In this document: positions 40,880-48,949 of the stretch, piece by piece | Layout: each line of letters begins with the position of its first letter | Position numbering within the stretch: position 1 is the stretch's first letter | NCBI GenBank assembly: GCA_903830945.1 | Contig: CAIKVT010000040.1 | Span: 1-56,993 of the forward strand | Reading direction: 5' to 3' | Length of the DNA: 56,993 bases | DNA from: an uncultured Elusimicrobia bacterium | GTDB lineage: Bacteria; Elusimicrobiota; Elusimicrobia; UBA1565; UBA9628 | Notes under the pieces: generated by a model | The model's database searches: none | What the model was told of the DNA's origin: nothing | What the model saw: only the letters and a program-made list of their open reading frames with translations | Position numbers and translations under genes: made by a program

Positions 40880-42418
40880 ATGCCCAATAATGAAGATTCC
40901 AAGCTCCCGAAGCAGGACTCGGCCAACGTGGTCATCCCGACGTTGAAAAAAAAGGAAAAAGAGAAGAAGAAAGCAGGCGGGATATGGGGCAGCACGAAGC
41001 CAGCTGGAAGCCCTTTCGTCGGCGCGACCGCTGGGCAAGGAGCCACCGTCGGTTTTGACTTAGCGGCCGAACTCGCCCAGTCCATCGCCAGCTTTATTGC
41101 CCGCTTCAGCAGCATGATCGCTACCCTTACCGGTACCTTATTGGGTAAGTTCGTGGCTATGGCGCTGATCGCGCTTCTGGTCGGTGGAACGGCCGCCCTC
41201 GCCTATAAAGTCTTCCGCGGCGGCGGAGCCGCAAGCCGGGACGCGACGGATCTGGGCAGTATCGCTTCCGCGATGAAGGTCCCTCGTGAGACCGATGATT
41301 CGCGCCTGAAGTATGCGGCGGAATCCTCTCAAGGGCAGTTGGATTGGGAATACCAGTCCGCGAAATCCGATACCCAGAAGGCCGCTGACTCCTCGGTCGA
41401 TGCCGCCAAGCCCGATGAGGCCGCAAAGGCGCCTGACGCCGGGGCTCAGGCCGCGGCTGATAATGCCCAGCCTGCCGACTCGCAGGTCCCCCGCCCGCAT
41501 CTCTCCGGCAGCCTGAACGGCGGCTTCGGCGCGCACAGCTCATTCAAGGGAGGTGGAGGCTTTGCCGGCTTGGGCGGAGCGGGTGTGGTGCCTCATTATG
41601 GTCCCGCCAAGGGGATGATCGGAAAGTTCGGGCAGGGCGTGGGGAAGTCGGGCAAGGGCGGGGCTTTGCAGGCCAAGAACATCCGGACGAGTTCCGCGCT
41701 GAACATGAAGCACCTCGCCAGCGGCTCCAGCAAGACTTTGGCTCTGTTGCGCGGCATGGCGACCAAGTATAACCCCTCTATCCGTTCGGGCGGCTCCAAG
41801 GCCACTGAGGTCAACGCGGCCGCGGCACAGGCGCAGTTCGAGGCGAGCGATATCACTGGTGCCGCGTCTCCGACCTCGCCGACTGATTCCGCCGGCACGC
41901 CGGGTGGTGCTTCGGCGGGAGGCGGAACCACTGGGGACAGCCTCGGCTCGGCGCCAGATCAGTCGACCATCGAGAATTGCAGCGACGACCAGTACTGGGA
42001 CGGCTCCAGCTGCACTTCGATGAATCAGGCGAAGAAGAACGTAACGCCCTGGCAGGCGCTGGTGGACACCTGCATGAAGCTCGTGCTGATCAGCGCCGCT
42101 CTCATAATCATCGGGAGCATCATCGCTCAGATCGCCAAACCTTTATTGGCGACACCTCTGGGCCAGATATTGATGGTGCTTGCCGGATTGATGATCTTAT
42201 TAGCGCTGGGCATGGCGATCATGGTCATCGTGAAGGGCGTGAAGATCAACTCCATGGGCGGCTCGCCTCAGGGGAACATCTTTATAACGTCCGGCGTGCT
42301 GCTGACGGTCGCGGCGGCTATGGCATTGATGTGCCCTATGGTCAACCTGCTCGCGTGCATGCTCATCCCCGCTATTTTGGCGATCGGGGCGTGCATATTG
42401 CCTGCGCTCGGAAAGTAG
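40880..42418 (+). CDS. Low-complexity membrane protein of unknown function
   Basis: About 512 residues from the ATG at 40880, with AGGTG six bases upstream. A basic N-terminal stretch rich in Lys (TLKKKEKEKKKAGG) precedes one hydrophobic helix at about 90-110. Residues 120-370 are rich in Ala, Gly, Ser, Asp and Lys and probably disordered, with a Gly-rich part around 215-265. Residues 400-512 hold a two-Cys motif (CSDDQYWDGSSC) and then about four hydrophobic helices with a further cysteine pair. No family recognised. It is divergent from the LhgO-TRAP operon and may be surface- or membrane-machine-associated. Confidence 0.6.
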   Translation: MPNNEDSKLPKQDSANVVIPTLKKKEKEKKKAGGIWGSTKPAGSPFVGATAGQGATVGFDLAAELAQSIASFIARFSSMIATLTGTLLGKFVAMALIALLVGGTAALAYKVFRGGGAASRDATDLGSIASAMKVPRETDDSRLKYAAESSQGQLDWEYQSAKSDTQKAADSSVDAAKPDEAAKAPDAGAQAAADNAQPADSQVPRPHLSGSLNGGFGAHSSFKGGGGFAGLGGAGVVPHYGPAKGMIGKFGQGVGKSGKGGALQAKNIRTSSALNMKHLASGSSKTLALLRGMATKYNPSIRSGGSKATEVNAAAAQAQFEASDITGAASPTSPTDSAGTPGGASAGGGTTGDSLGSAPDQSTIENCSDDQYWDGSSCTSMNQAKKNVTPWQALVDTCMKLVLISAALIIIGSIIAQIAKPLLATPLGQILMVLAGLMILLALGMAIMVIVKGVKINSMGGSPQGNIFITSGVLLTVAAAMALMCPMVNLLACMLIPAILAIGACILPALGK

Positions 42419-42494
42419 GCGCTCTAGCCATCCGGGGATTGCCTGGAGGACGAGTGCGGATGATCGCAGGCCGGGGTCTTGCGTCCGGTCGGCG

Positions 42495-42956
42495 TCAGCG
42501 GGTGGAGCCGGACTTGATGGCTTCTGTCATCATTTTCACCCACTTGTCCGTTCTCCCCATCAGATCAGACACCAGCAGCAAGCTCATGGCCGCATTGATG
42601 GGAATCCACTCGTAACGCAAAGTCAGTCTTGCGCTCAGAGGGGTCTGGTGTTCGATTGTGATGGTGATGGCCGAGGCGTATCTCTTGAGCCATCCGCAGC
42701 ATTCCGTGAATAGGGAGATTTCCTGAAGCGGGTTCCAGGCCGTGATGGTCCAAGGCAGGGAGGAACCGTTCGACGTCACGATCACGGTGGCATTTTCTCC
42801 GGCGACGCAGTCCTCGGATAGACGAAAGGATTGTCTCTTCACGGAGAGCAGGCCATAGCGCGTGGTGAAATGTTCCCAGTTCCCGAAGTCGGACACATAG
42901 TCCCATATCCGTTGCGCCGGGGCCTCGATTATTGTGCTGCTTTCAGTGCTGGGCAT
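42495..42956 (-). CDS. SRPBCC / polyketide-cyclase-like START-fold protein
   Basis: 153 residues. The beginning STIIEAPAQRIWDYVSDFGNWEHF is the typical START/SRPBCC N-terminal strand and helix. The mid part (ENATVIVTSNGSSLPWTITAWNPLQEISLFTECC) and C-terminal helix (WIPINAAMSLLLVSDLMGRTDKWVKMMTEAIKS) fit the fold that binds hydrophobic ligands in a cavity. Function is not deducible. It stands alone between convergent and divergent neighbours. Confidence 0.78.
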   Translation of the reverse strand: MPSTESSTIIEAPAQRIWDYVSDFGNWEHFTTRYGLLSVKRQSFRLSEDCVAGENATVIVTSNGSSLPWTITAWNPLQEISLFTECCGWLKRYASAITITIEHQTPLSARLTLRYEWIPINAAMSLLLVSDLMGRTDKWVKMMTEAIKSGSTR

Positions 42957-43045
42957 GGGAGAGTCCTCGAATCAAGATATATCACAGACGGTTCATCTTG
43001 TCAATAAGTATTCTTGCAACATAAGCATTCTTGCGCAGTTAGCGG

Positions 43046-44731
43046 TCAGCGCGGTTCCGGGAAGGCGGGCGGCGCGACTTCGTCGAGACGCGAGGTGGGC
43101 GGCCGGCGCAGGCGCCGCGTCGCGCTGTTGAATATGGAGAAAGCCTGTCCGGCGCGGATGGACACCACCCAGCGGCTCGGCCCCGGGCCCCGGTCCAAGG
43201 CATAGGCCAAATCTACCCGTAAGACCCCTCCCGAGCGGGATCGCGTCGAAGCGGCCCGCAGCCCTATGCCCACATCGGAATTGAAGCGCGCGAAAGACAG
43301 ACCGCTGCCCTCGGGAACCACGGCCCCCGAGTCGAAGAACGCCGCGCCCCCCAACCGCACCAGGTGGAGGTACTCGCCCGGGATGAAGAACCGGTTCTCC
43401 ACGTTGGCGAGCACCGCCTTGGCGCCCGTGAAGGCGTCGTTTTTGTAGCCGCGCAGTCCCGTGTCTCCTCCCAGGATGACCTGGTTATCCTGGTCCATGC
43501 GGCGCACCGTGGCGCCCTCCAGATGCGCGACCCAAGTGTTGAGCCAGGGCTGCTCCGACTTCCAGAACAGGTCCAGGTTGGTGAAGAGCAGGGCGTTCTC
43601 CCAGTCCCCCCCCGCCACGCGGCCGGCCGTCCCGATCTGGGCCAAGGCGAAGCGGCCCTCGCCGAAGCTCAAGCCCTGCTGGTCCGTGACGTTGAAGATC
43701 CAACGGTCCCGATCCGAGTCCAGTTTCGTGCCCGCATAGCCTCCCAGGAAAGACAGCTCATTGCCCAGGTCATAGTCCTCCACGCGCTCTATGCGGTCTA
43801 TGTAGGTTTCTTTGACGTAATGGGGCAGTATCCAGGAATAGCCTAGCGTCGGCCCGGAAAGCTGGCGATCCACGGGCAATGTCCCCGGCAGCGTCGCCGC
43901 TTCGGAGGTGAACCGGTTTCTGCTGTAAAGCCAACCTGCTTCCAAGCGCTGGGCGAAGGTGTCGCTTCGGCCCAAGCGACGCCCCGCGCTGATCATGGCG
44001 GCCTGGTTGTACTCCAGGAACTGGGAGTGGGTCAGGCCTGACTGATAGACTGTGTTCTCGTCGTTGAAGCGCTCCCATCCCGTGCCGTAGGCATAGGGCG
44101 TGTCCAGGGCGTAGAAGGGCCGGGCCAGGTCCGCTCCCATGGAGTCGCCATGGCCGGTGTTGGCCAGAAGCGTGGATAGGCGCAGTCGTGAGTCCAGGAC
44201 GCGCGGGTCCGTGTAGCGCAGGTCGTTGCGCACCGTGGGCCCGTTCTGGGAGTGTAGCAAGGAGACGGCCTTGTTGTATCCGAAGAGATTGTTTTCCTCG
44301 ATCCCGTAGCCGAAGAAGTTCTGGCCGCCTTCCGTCCCGATGGAGAGGTTCGGGATGGTGGTCCAGGAATCCTGGGTTTTGGCCAGAACATCGACTCCGC
44401 CGTCCGGCCGCGGTACGGGCATGACCTTGACCCAGCGGAAGGATCCTGAGGCGCGCAGGTTGCGTTCGGATTCCAGGGCCTTGAGTTCGTCCCAGGGGTC
44501 GCCTGGCTTGAGCAGGATCTCCTGGCGGATGATCCGTTCGCGGGTCGTGATATGGATCTTGTTGGCGATCTGGAAAGGCCACCAGGCTTCGCCCGGGACC
44601 CGTGGGTCGAACACATCGAGGCGCTCCCCGACCCGGATAACGCTCACAACCGGCGTCGTGGAGACGGTCTGGGCGGCTGCGCCGGCGGGAGGCGCCCAGG
44701 CGCACAGGACCAGCAGTAAAATCGGTTTCAA
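43046..44731 (-). CDS. BamA/Omp85-superfamily outer-membrane protein with a single POTRA-like domain
   Basis: 561 residues from a TTG at 44731, which overlaps the metF stop as TTGA. A signal peptide ends near PPAGAAAQT. One POTRA-like module is visible (HITTRERIIRQEILLKPGDPWDELKALESERNLRASGSFRWVKVMPVPRPDGGVDVLAKTQDSWT, about 55-120). The rest is a barrel pattern with the surface-antigen signature VILGGDTGLRGYKNDAFTG. The C-terminal ends WVVSIRAGQAFSIFNSATRRLRRPP, a polar tail beyond the last strand. True BamA has five POTRA domains, so this is a relative for translocation or assembly, or a two-partner-type exporter. Partner unknown. Confidence 0.78.
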   Translation of the reverse strand: MKPILLLVLCAWAPPAGAAAQTVSTTPVVSVIRVGERLDVFDPRVPGEAWWPFQIANKIHITTRERIIRQEILLKPGDPWDELKALESERNLRASGSFRWVKVMPVPRPDGGVDVLAKTQDSWTTIPNLSIGTEGGQNFFGYGIEENNLFGYNKAVSLLHSQNGPTVRNDLRYTDPRVLDSRLRLSTLLANTGHGDSMGADLARPFYALDTPYAYGTGWERFNDENTVYQSGLTHSQFLEYNQAAMISAGRRLGRSDTFAQRLEAGWLYSRNRFTSEAATLPGTLPVDRQLSGPTLGYSWILPHYVKETYIDRIERVEDYDLGNELSFLGGYAGTKLDSDRDRWIFNVTDQQGLSFGEGRFALAQIGTAGRVAGGDWENALLFTNLDLFWKSEQPWLNTWVAHLEGATVRRMDQDNQVILGGDTGLRGYKNDAFTGAKAVLANVENRFFIPGEYLHLVRLGGAAFFDSGAVVPEGSGLSFARFNSDVGIGLRAASTRSRSGGVLRVDLAYALDRGPGPSRWVVSIRAGQAFSIFNSATRRLRRPPTSRLDEVAPPAFPEPR

Positions 44732-45597
44732 CTCTGTCGCAAGGGCCGCAGGGCAGCCAGGATCTCTGTCGTGGAGTGGGATCGGTTGAGCGTGTAGAAA
44801 TGGATGCCGGGCGCGCCGCGGGCCAGAAGCTCCCGGCACTGGCGCGTGGCCCAGTCGATACCGTAGCTGATTATGGCCCCCGCGTCGTCTTGGATGCGCT
44901 CCAGGTCCGCGGCCATCCGGGGCGGGATGGAGGCGCCGCAGAGCGTGGTGAAGCGTTTAAGCTGGGAGTATCCCGTCACGGGCATGAGGCCGGGGACGAT
45001 GGGGACCGTGATGCCTGACCGGCGGGCCGCGGCCACGAATTCGAAGTAGTGCCGGTTTTCGAAGAAGAGCTGCGTGACCACCCAGTCCGCGCCGGCGCGC
45101 ACCTTGGCCGCGAGGTGCCGGAGATCCTCGTCACGGCTGAGCGCTTCCGGATGGGTTTCAGGGTAGCCGGCCACGGCGATGCGGAAGCCTCCCGCCTGCC
45201 GGATGAAGCGCACCAGGTCCACCGCATGCGGAAAGTCTCCGGGCAAGGGGCCTGCCCAATTCTGGGGCTGGTCGCCGCGCAGGGCCATGATGTTCCGGAT
45301 GCCCGCTGCCTCGATGCGCTCGAGGTTGTGGAACATCTCAGTTCGGGTGTGCGTGACGCCGGTCAGGTGGCAGACGGTCTCGATGCCGACTTCCCGCTGC
45401 ATGCGGCCGACCACGTCGATGGTGCGCTCTCGGGCCGATCCGCCCGCCCCGTAGGTCAGGGTCACGAAGGCGGGTCCGAGGGCCTTGAGTGCCTGGACCT
45501 TGGCCAGGAAGGCGTCCGTGTCTTCCGGGGTCTTGGGCAGGAAGAACTCGAAAGAGAAGACCGGCTCCCGTCGGGCGAAGAGGGCCGGGATGTCCAC
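44728..45597 (-). CDS. metF: Methylenetetrahydrofolate reductase
   Basis: 289 residues. Key segments: FSFEFFLPKTPED (catalytic Glu in FSFEFF), FVTLTYGAGGS, GIETVCHLTGVTHT, IRNIMALRGDQP, AVAGYPETHPEA, DWVVTQLFFENRHYFEF and VPIVPGLMPVTGYSQLKRF. It reduces 5,10-methylene-THF to 5-methyl-THF for methionine synthesis with FAD. It lies at the head of a coupled pair with the Omp85-like gene (TTGA overlap). The neighbouring large TPR gene ends just upstream. Confidence 0.97.
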   Translation of the reverse strand: MDIPALFARREPVFSFEFFLPKTPEDTDAFLAKVQALKALGPAFVTLTYGAGGSARERTIDVVGRMQREVGIETVCHLTGVTHTRTEMFHNLERIEAAGIRNIMALRGDQPQNWAGPLPGDFPHAVDLVRFIRQAGGFRIAVAGYPETHPEALSRDEDLRHLAAKVRAGADWVVTQLFFENRHYFEFVAAARRSGITVPIVPGLMPVTGYSQLKRFTTLCGASIPPRMAADLERIQDDAGAIISYGIDWATRQCRELLARGAPGIHFYTLNRSHSTTEILAALRPLRQS

Positions 45598-45601
45598 GCA
45601 G

Positions 45602-48541
45602 TTATTTTAGCAAATGGGGACGCGGGGAACCGACAGCGCTGCTGGCGGCGATTTGGGCCTCGGCATCCTTGATGAGTTTTTGGTATTCCTCTACCAGTCC
45701 GGGGTCCGTATTGACGAGGCTGGCGCTCCGGAACTCCGCGGCGGCGTTTCTGAACTCATTGAGGTTGGAGTAGGTCGAGGCACGGTTGCGATAGTAGCGG
45801 TCGCAGGTGGGGCCAAGCGAGATGGCTCGGCTGAAATTCTCCAGGGCGTCCGGATACTTATGTAGGGCGAAATAGCCCATCCCGACACCGTTGAAGGCCG
45901 CAGCTGAATTCGCATCGCACTTGGCCGCGATCTCGTAGTTCTCCAGGGCCCTTTGGTAGGCGCCCTGGAAGTAGTAGACGTTGCCGGCGCGTAGGAAGGC
46001 TTCCGAGTTCTTTGGGTCGATCTTGAGCGCCGCGGAGATCGCCGCCATCGCCGGTTTGTAGCTGCGGCGCACCGTCAGCAGCGTGGCCAGGCGCAGGCGT
46101 GAGCCTGCGTCCGTCGGACCGAGTTCGATGGCCCTCAGGAAGTCTTGCTGGGCCGCGTCATAGGATCCCTGGGAGAAGAGGCAGTCGCCGCGGCCGATGT
46201 AGGCCTCCGGGACGTGGGCATCGAGCTCCATGGCCTTGGTGAACTCCATGATGGCCTTGTCGTAATGGCCCGCGTTGTGCAGCGCATCGCCGCGCAAGAC
46301 GAAGACGTAGGGATCGGTGGCGTCCGACGAAGCGAGCGCCTCGATATCGGCGATGGCGCTGAAGTAGTCGTCGTTGTCCCCGCGGGGAGTCCCGAAGCCG
46401 GCCTGGAAGGTCCTGGCGTTGGGGTCGAGAGCCATGGCTGCTAGATAGGTTCGGTGAGCTTCTTTATATTGCTTGGCCAGGGCGTGGGCGTAGGACAGGG
46501 CCAGCAGGCCTTCGGCACGGCGCACGCCGAACTGATAGGCGCTGTTGAGGTCCGAGATGGCACGGTCGGCGTTCTTTAAATGCAGGTAGGCCAGTCCCCT
46601 CTGCAGGAAAGCGGGCCCGTAGTTCTGTTCCAGTCCTAAGGCACGGGTGCAGTCCCGCACGGCGCCGAGGTGATCCTGGCGCAGTCGTCGGATAATGCAC
46701 AGGCCGGTCCAGGCTTCCTTGGACCTTGCATCCAGGTCGGCGGCACGGTCGAAATCATCGAATGCATCCTTGAGAGTGCCCAGCGCCCCGTAGGCTGTGG
46801 CGCGATGCGCGAGTGCCGGAGCGAAGTCCTTGGAGACATGCAGGGCCTGGTTGAGGTCGCGGATCGCGGCTTCGTAGTCGTGCTCCATCAGGCGGATGAG
46901 GCCCAATCTGTCGTAGATGGCGGGGTTGCGGGGGTCCTTTTCCAGGGCGATCTGGATGTCGTGCAGTGCGGCGGCATGTTCTCCGAGCTGGGCGCGGACC
47001 TCGGCGCGGGCCTCCATGATGGGCGCCACCGGCCCTTTCAAGTTGAGGGCGGCGCCGAGGGCTTCCAGGGCCTTGTGGTAATGTCCGGCCCGCAGGCGCA
47101 TGATCCCCAGGTTGAACTGGTAGCCGGCGTTCTGCGGCGACAGGACCGCCGCGGAGACGATGTCGTTGAGTGCCTTGCCCGTGTCGTCGAAGGCGTTGGC
47201 GTAGAGCGCGCCGCGGTTGTTGTAGGCCTCGGCCAGGTTGGGATCGGCGGCGATGGCGACGTTGAAGTCTTCCAGTGCCAGTTGGGCCTTGTCCGTACGC
47301 GCGTAGAAACTTCCCCGCGCCACGCGGACTTTGGCGGACTTCGGGTCGAGCTTGAGCGCGCGCGTGAGGTCCTCCAGAGCTTGATCCGTGCGGCCGAGTT
47401 GCAGGTTGAGTAGGCCGCGGGCGGTCCAGGCCACGGCCGCAGCCGGCTCGACGCGCACGGCTTCGTCGAGGTCGGCCATGGCCTTGCGGGTGTCTCTGAG
47501 CGCCTCCCACGCGGCGGAGCGGCGCATCAGAGGCGCGGCGGTCGCGCTGAGGCCGGCGGCGCGCGAATAGGCTTCGATCGCTTCCCGCCATAGTTGTCGC
47601 TGGACGAAGCGGTCCCCCACTATGGTGGCGTATCGGGCGTCCGGCATATTCGAGGCCAGCACCTGGCGATAGTCGGCCAGGGCGCTATCCTGGTCGCCCC
47701 GCCGCCAGTAGGCTTCGGCCCGATTGAACCAGGGGGAGAATCCGCGAGGGGCAATCCGGGTGGCCTCTCCGAAATCCTGGAACGCGGCCGCGTCTTCTCC
47801 TCGAGAGAGGCGCAACGCCGCCCGCCCCAGGTAAGCGTAGACGTACTCCGGGTCCAGGGAGATGGCCTTATCATAGGCTTTGAGCGCGCGAGCCGCTTCG
47901 CCCTTGCGGGCCATGACCGTGCCCAGAAGACCAAAGGATAGGTAGGAATTCTTGTTGCTCTGGAGGGCCGCGGTCAGGTCCGCGATGGACTTGTCGTACT
48001 GGCCCAGGTCGTAATAGGCGTGGGCCCGGTTGTGGAAGTAGAGGCTTTCCGGCGCGAGCTTAATGGCGGCGGTGAGGTCGTTGGCCTCGGCCGTGTAGTC
48101 GCCTTTGGCGCGCCAAGCCCGGGCCCGGGCCGCGAAGGCTTCCGCGGGCGGATTCTCGGTGTGCAATGCGGCGGTGAAGTTGGCGAGGGCATGCTCCGTG
48201 TCGCCTGTGAGCAACAGCGCCGAGCCGCGCGCCACGAGTGCCTCGGGGTCCGGCGCAGAGCTGCGGATTTTTGAGAGGGTGGATTCGCAATCCTCCTGCA
48301 TGTGCGTGCGGTCGTCCAGCATGTACCAGATCCGCGCCCGCAGGCTGAAAGCCGCGCCCAGGCGGGAGTCTTTCGTGATGGCCTCGTTGGCGGATGATAA
48401 AGCCGCGTGGACGTTTCCATTGAGCAACGAGCTCAGCGCTTCGTCATAAGACCGCCGCGCCCCAGGCTTGTCGCTGGCGCGGCAGGGCAGGGCGGCGAGT
48501 AGGGCGATTAGAGTGAGTGTTGAATGCAATGGGCGCCTCAT
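45602..48541 (-). CDS. Giant exported TPR protein
   Basis: About 979 residues from the ATG at 48541 (a TTG lies two codons earlier). A signal peptide ends near LPCRAS-DKP. The rest is almost entirely tandem TPR repeats, over twenty, in which A, Y, G, P and the D-L-A pattern recur every 34 residues: clear examples include FHNRAHAYYDLGQYDKSIADLTAALQSN and AYNNRGALYANAFDDTGKALNDIVSAAVLSP. Such arrays form a superhelix that binds proteins in the periplasm. No catalytic domain is present. It sits four bases upstream of metF on the same strand. Confidence 0.85.
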   Translation of the reverse strand: MRRPLHSTLTLIALLAALPCRASDKPGARRSYDEALSSLLNGNVHAALSSANEAITKDSRLGAAFSLRARIWYMLDDRTHMQEDCESTLSKIRSSAPDPEALVARGSALLLTGDTEHALANFTAALHTENPPAEAFAARARAWRAKGDYTAEANDLTAAIKLAPESLYFHNRAHAYYDLGQYDKSIADLTAALQSNKNSYLSFGLLGTVMARKGEAARALKAYDKAISLDPEYVYAYLGRAALRLSRGEDAAAFQDFGEATRIAPRGFSPWFNRAEAYWRRGDQDSALADYRQVLASNMPDARYATIVGDRFVQRQLWREAIEAYSRAAGLSATAAPLMRRSAAWEALRDTRKAMADLDEAVRVEPAAAVAWTARGLLNLQLGRTDQALEDLTRALKLDPKSAKVRVARGSFYARTDKAQLALEDFNVAIAADPNLAEAYNNRGALYANAFDDTGKALNDIVSAAVLSPQNAGYQFNLGIMRLRAGHYHKALEALGAALNLKGPVAPIMEARAEVRAQLGEHAAALHDIQIALEKDPRNPAIYDRLGLIRLMEHDYEAAIRDLNQALHVSKDFAPALAHRATAYGALGTLKDAFDDFDRAADLDARSKEAWTGLCIIRRLRQDHLGAVRDCTRALGLEQNYGPAFLQRGLAYLHLKNADRAISDLNSAYQFGVRRAEGLLALSYAHALAKQYKEAHRTYLAAMALDPNARTFQAGFGTPRGDNDDYFSAIADIEALASSDATDPYVFVLRGDALHNAGHYDKAIMEFTKAMELDAHVPEAYIGRGDCLFSQGSYDAAQQDFLRAIELGPTDAGSRLRLATLLTVRRSYKPAMAAISAALKIDPKNSEAFLRAGNVYYFQGAYQRALENYEIAAKCDANSAAAFNGVGMGYFALHKYPDALENFSRAISLGPTCDRYYRNRASTYSNLNEFRNAAAEFRSASLVNTDPGLVEEYQKLIKDAEAQIAASSAVGSPRPHLLK

Positions 48542-48580
48542 CCGCAAAGGAGATTAGTCGATAAGTGTTACAAATTCAAG

Positions 48581-48913
48581 TCACAGTCCTAGCCAGCGCC
48601 GCAGTCTACTTTTCGGCGCCGCCGTCACGGCCTCCCCGCGCCGCAGCAGGCGGTAGCGCCGTCGCAGGTGCCGAGCGTCGCGGCGCAGGGCCGAGAGCTC
48701 CGGAGCCAGCAGGGTAATCCGATGTTGGCCGAGGATGAAGTCAGTGAAGGCCAGTGCGTCAGCCACGGCCGCCGCATCGCCCTCAGGCCGGGTGCGTGGG
48801 GCGTAGGAGAGAAAAAGAGCGCGATAACGGCTGCCCAGCAGGCGCGCGGTCTCTGGGAGATAGCGCGCGCAGAGCCAAAGACGATGCGTCGCCTGCGCAG
48901 GCCCTGTGTCCAT
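48581..48913 (-). CDS. Small Arg-rich protein of unknown function
   Basis: 110 residues. The centre (FLSYAPRTRPEGDAAAVADALAFTDFILGQHRITLLAPELSALRRDARHLRRRYRLLRRGEA) is rich in Arg and Leu and predicted helical. AAGG precedes the ATG. No family recognised. It follows the glycosyltransferase-methyltransferase gene by 36 bases on the same strand and may be in the same unit. Confidence 0.5.
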   Translation of the reverse strand: MDTGPAQATHRLWLCARYLPETARLLGSRYRALFLSYAPRTRPEGDAAAVADALAFTDFILGQHRITLLAPELSALRRDARHLRRRYRLLRRGEAVTAAPKSRLRRWLGL

Positions 48914-48949
48914 CCTTAACGGAGAGAGTAGCAGGTCTGCTCCGGAGCG

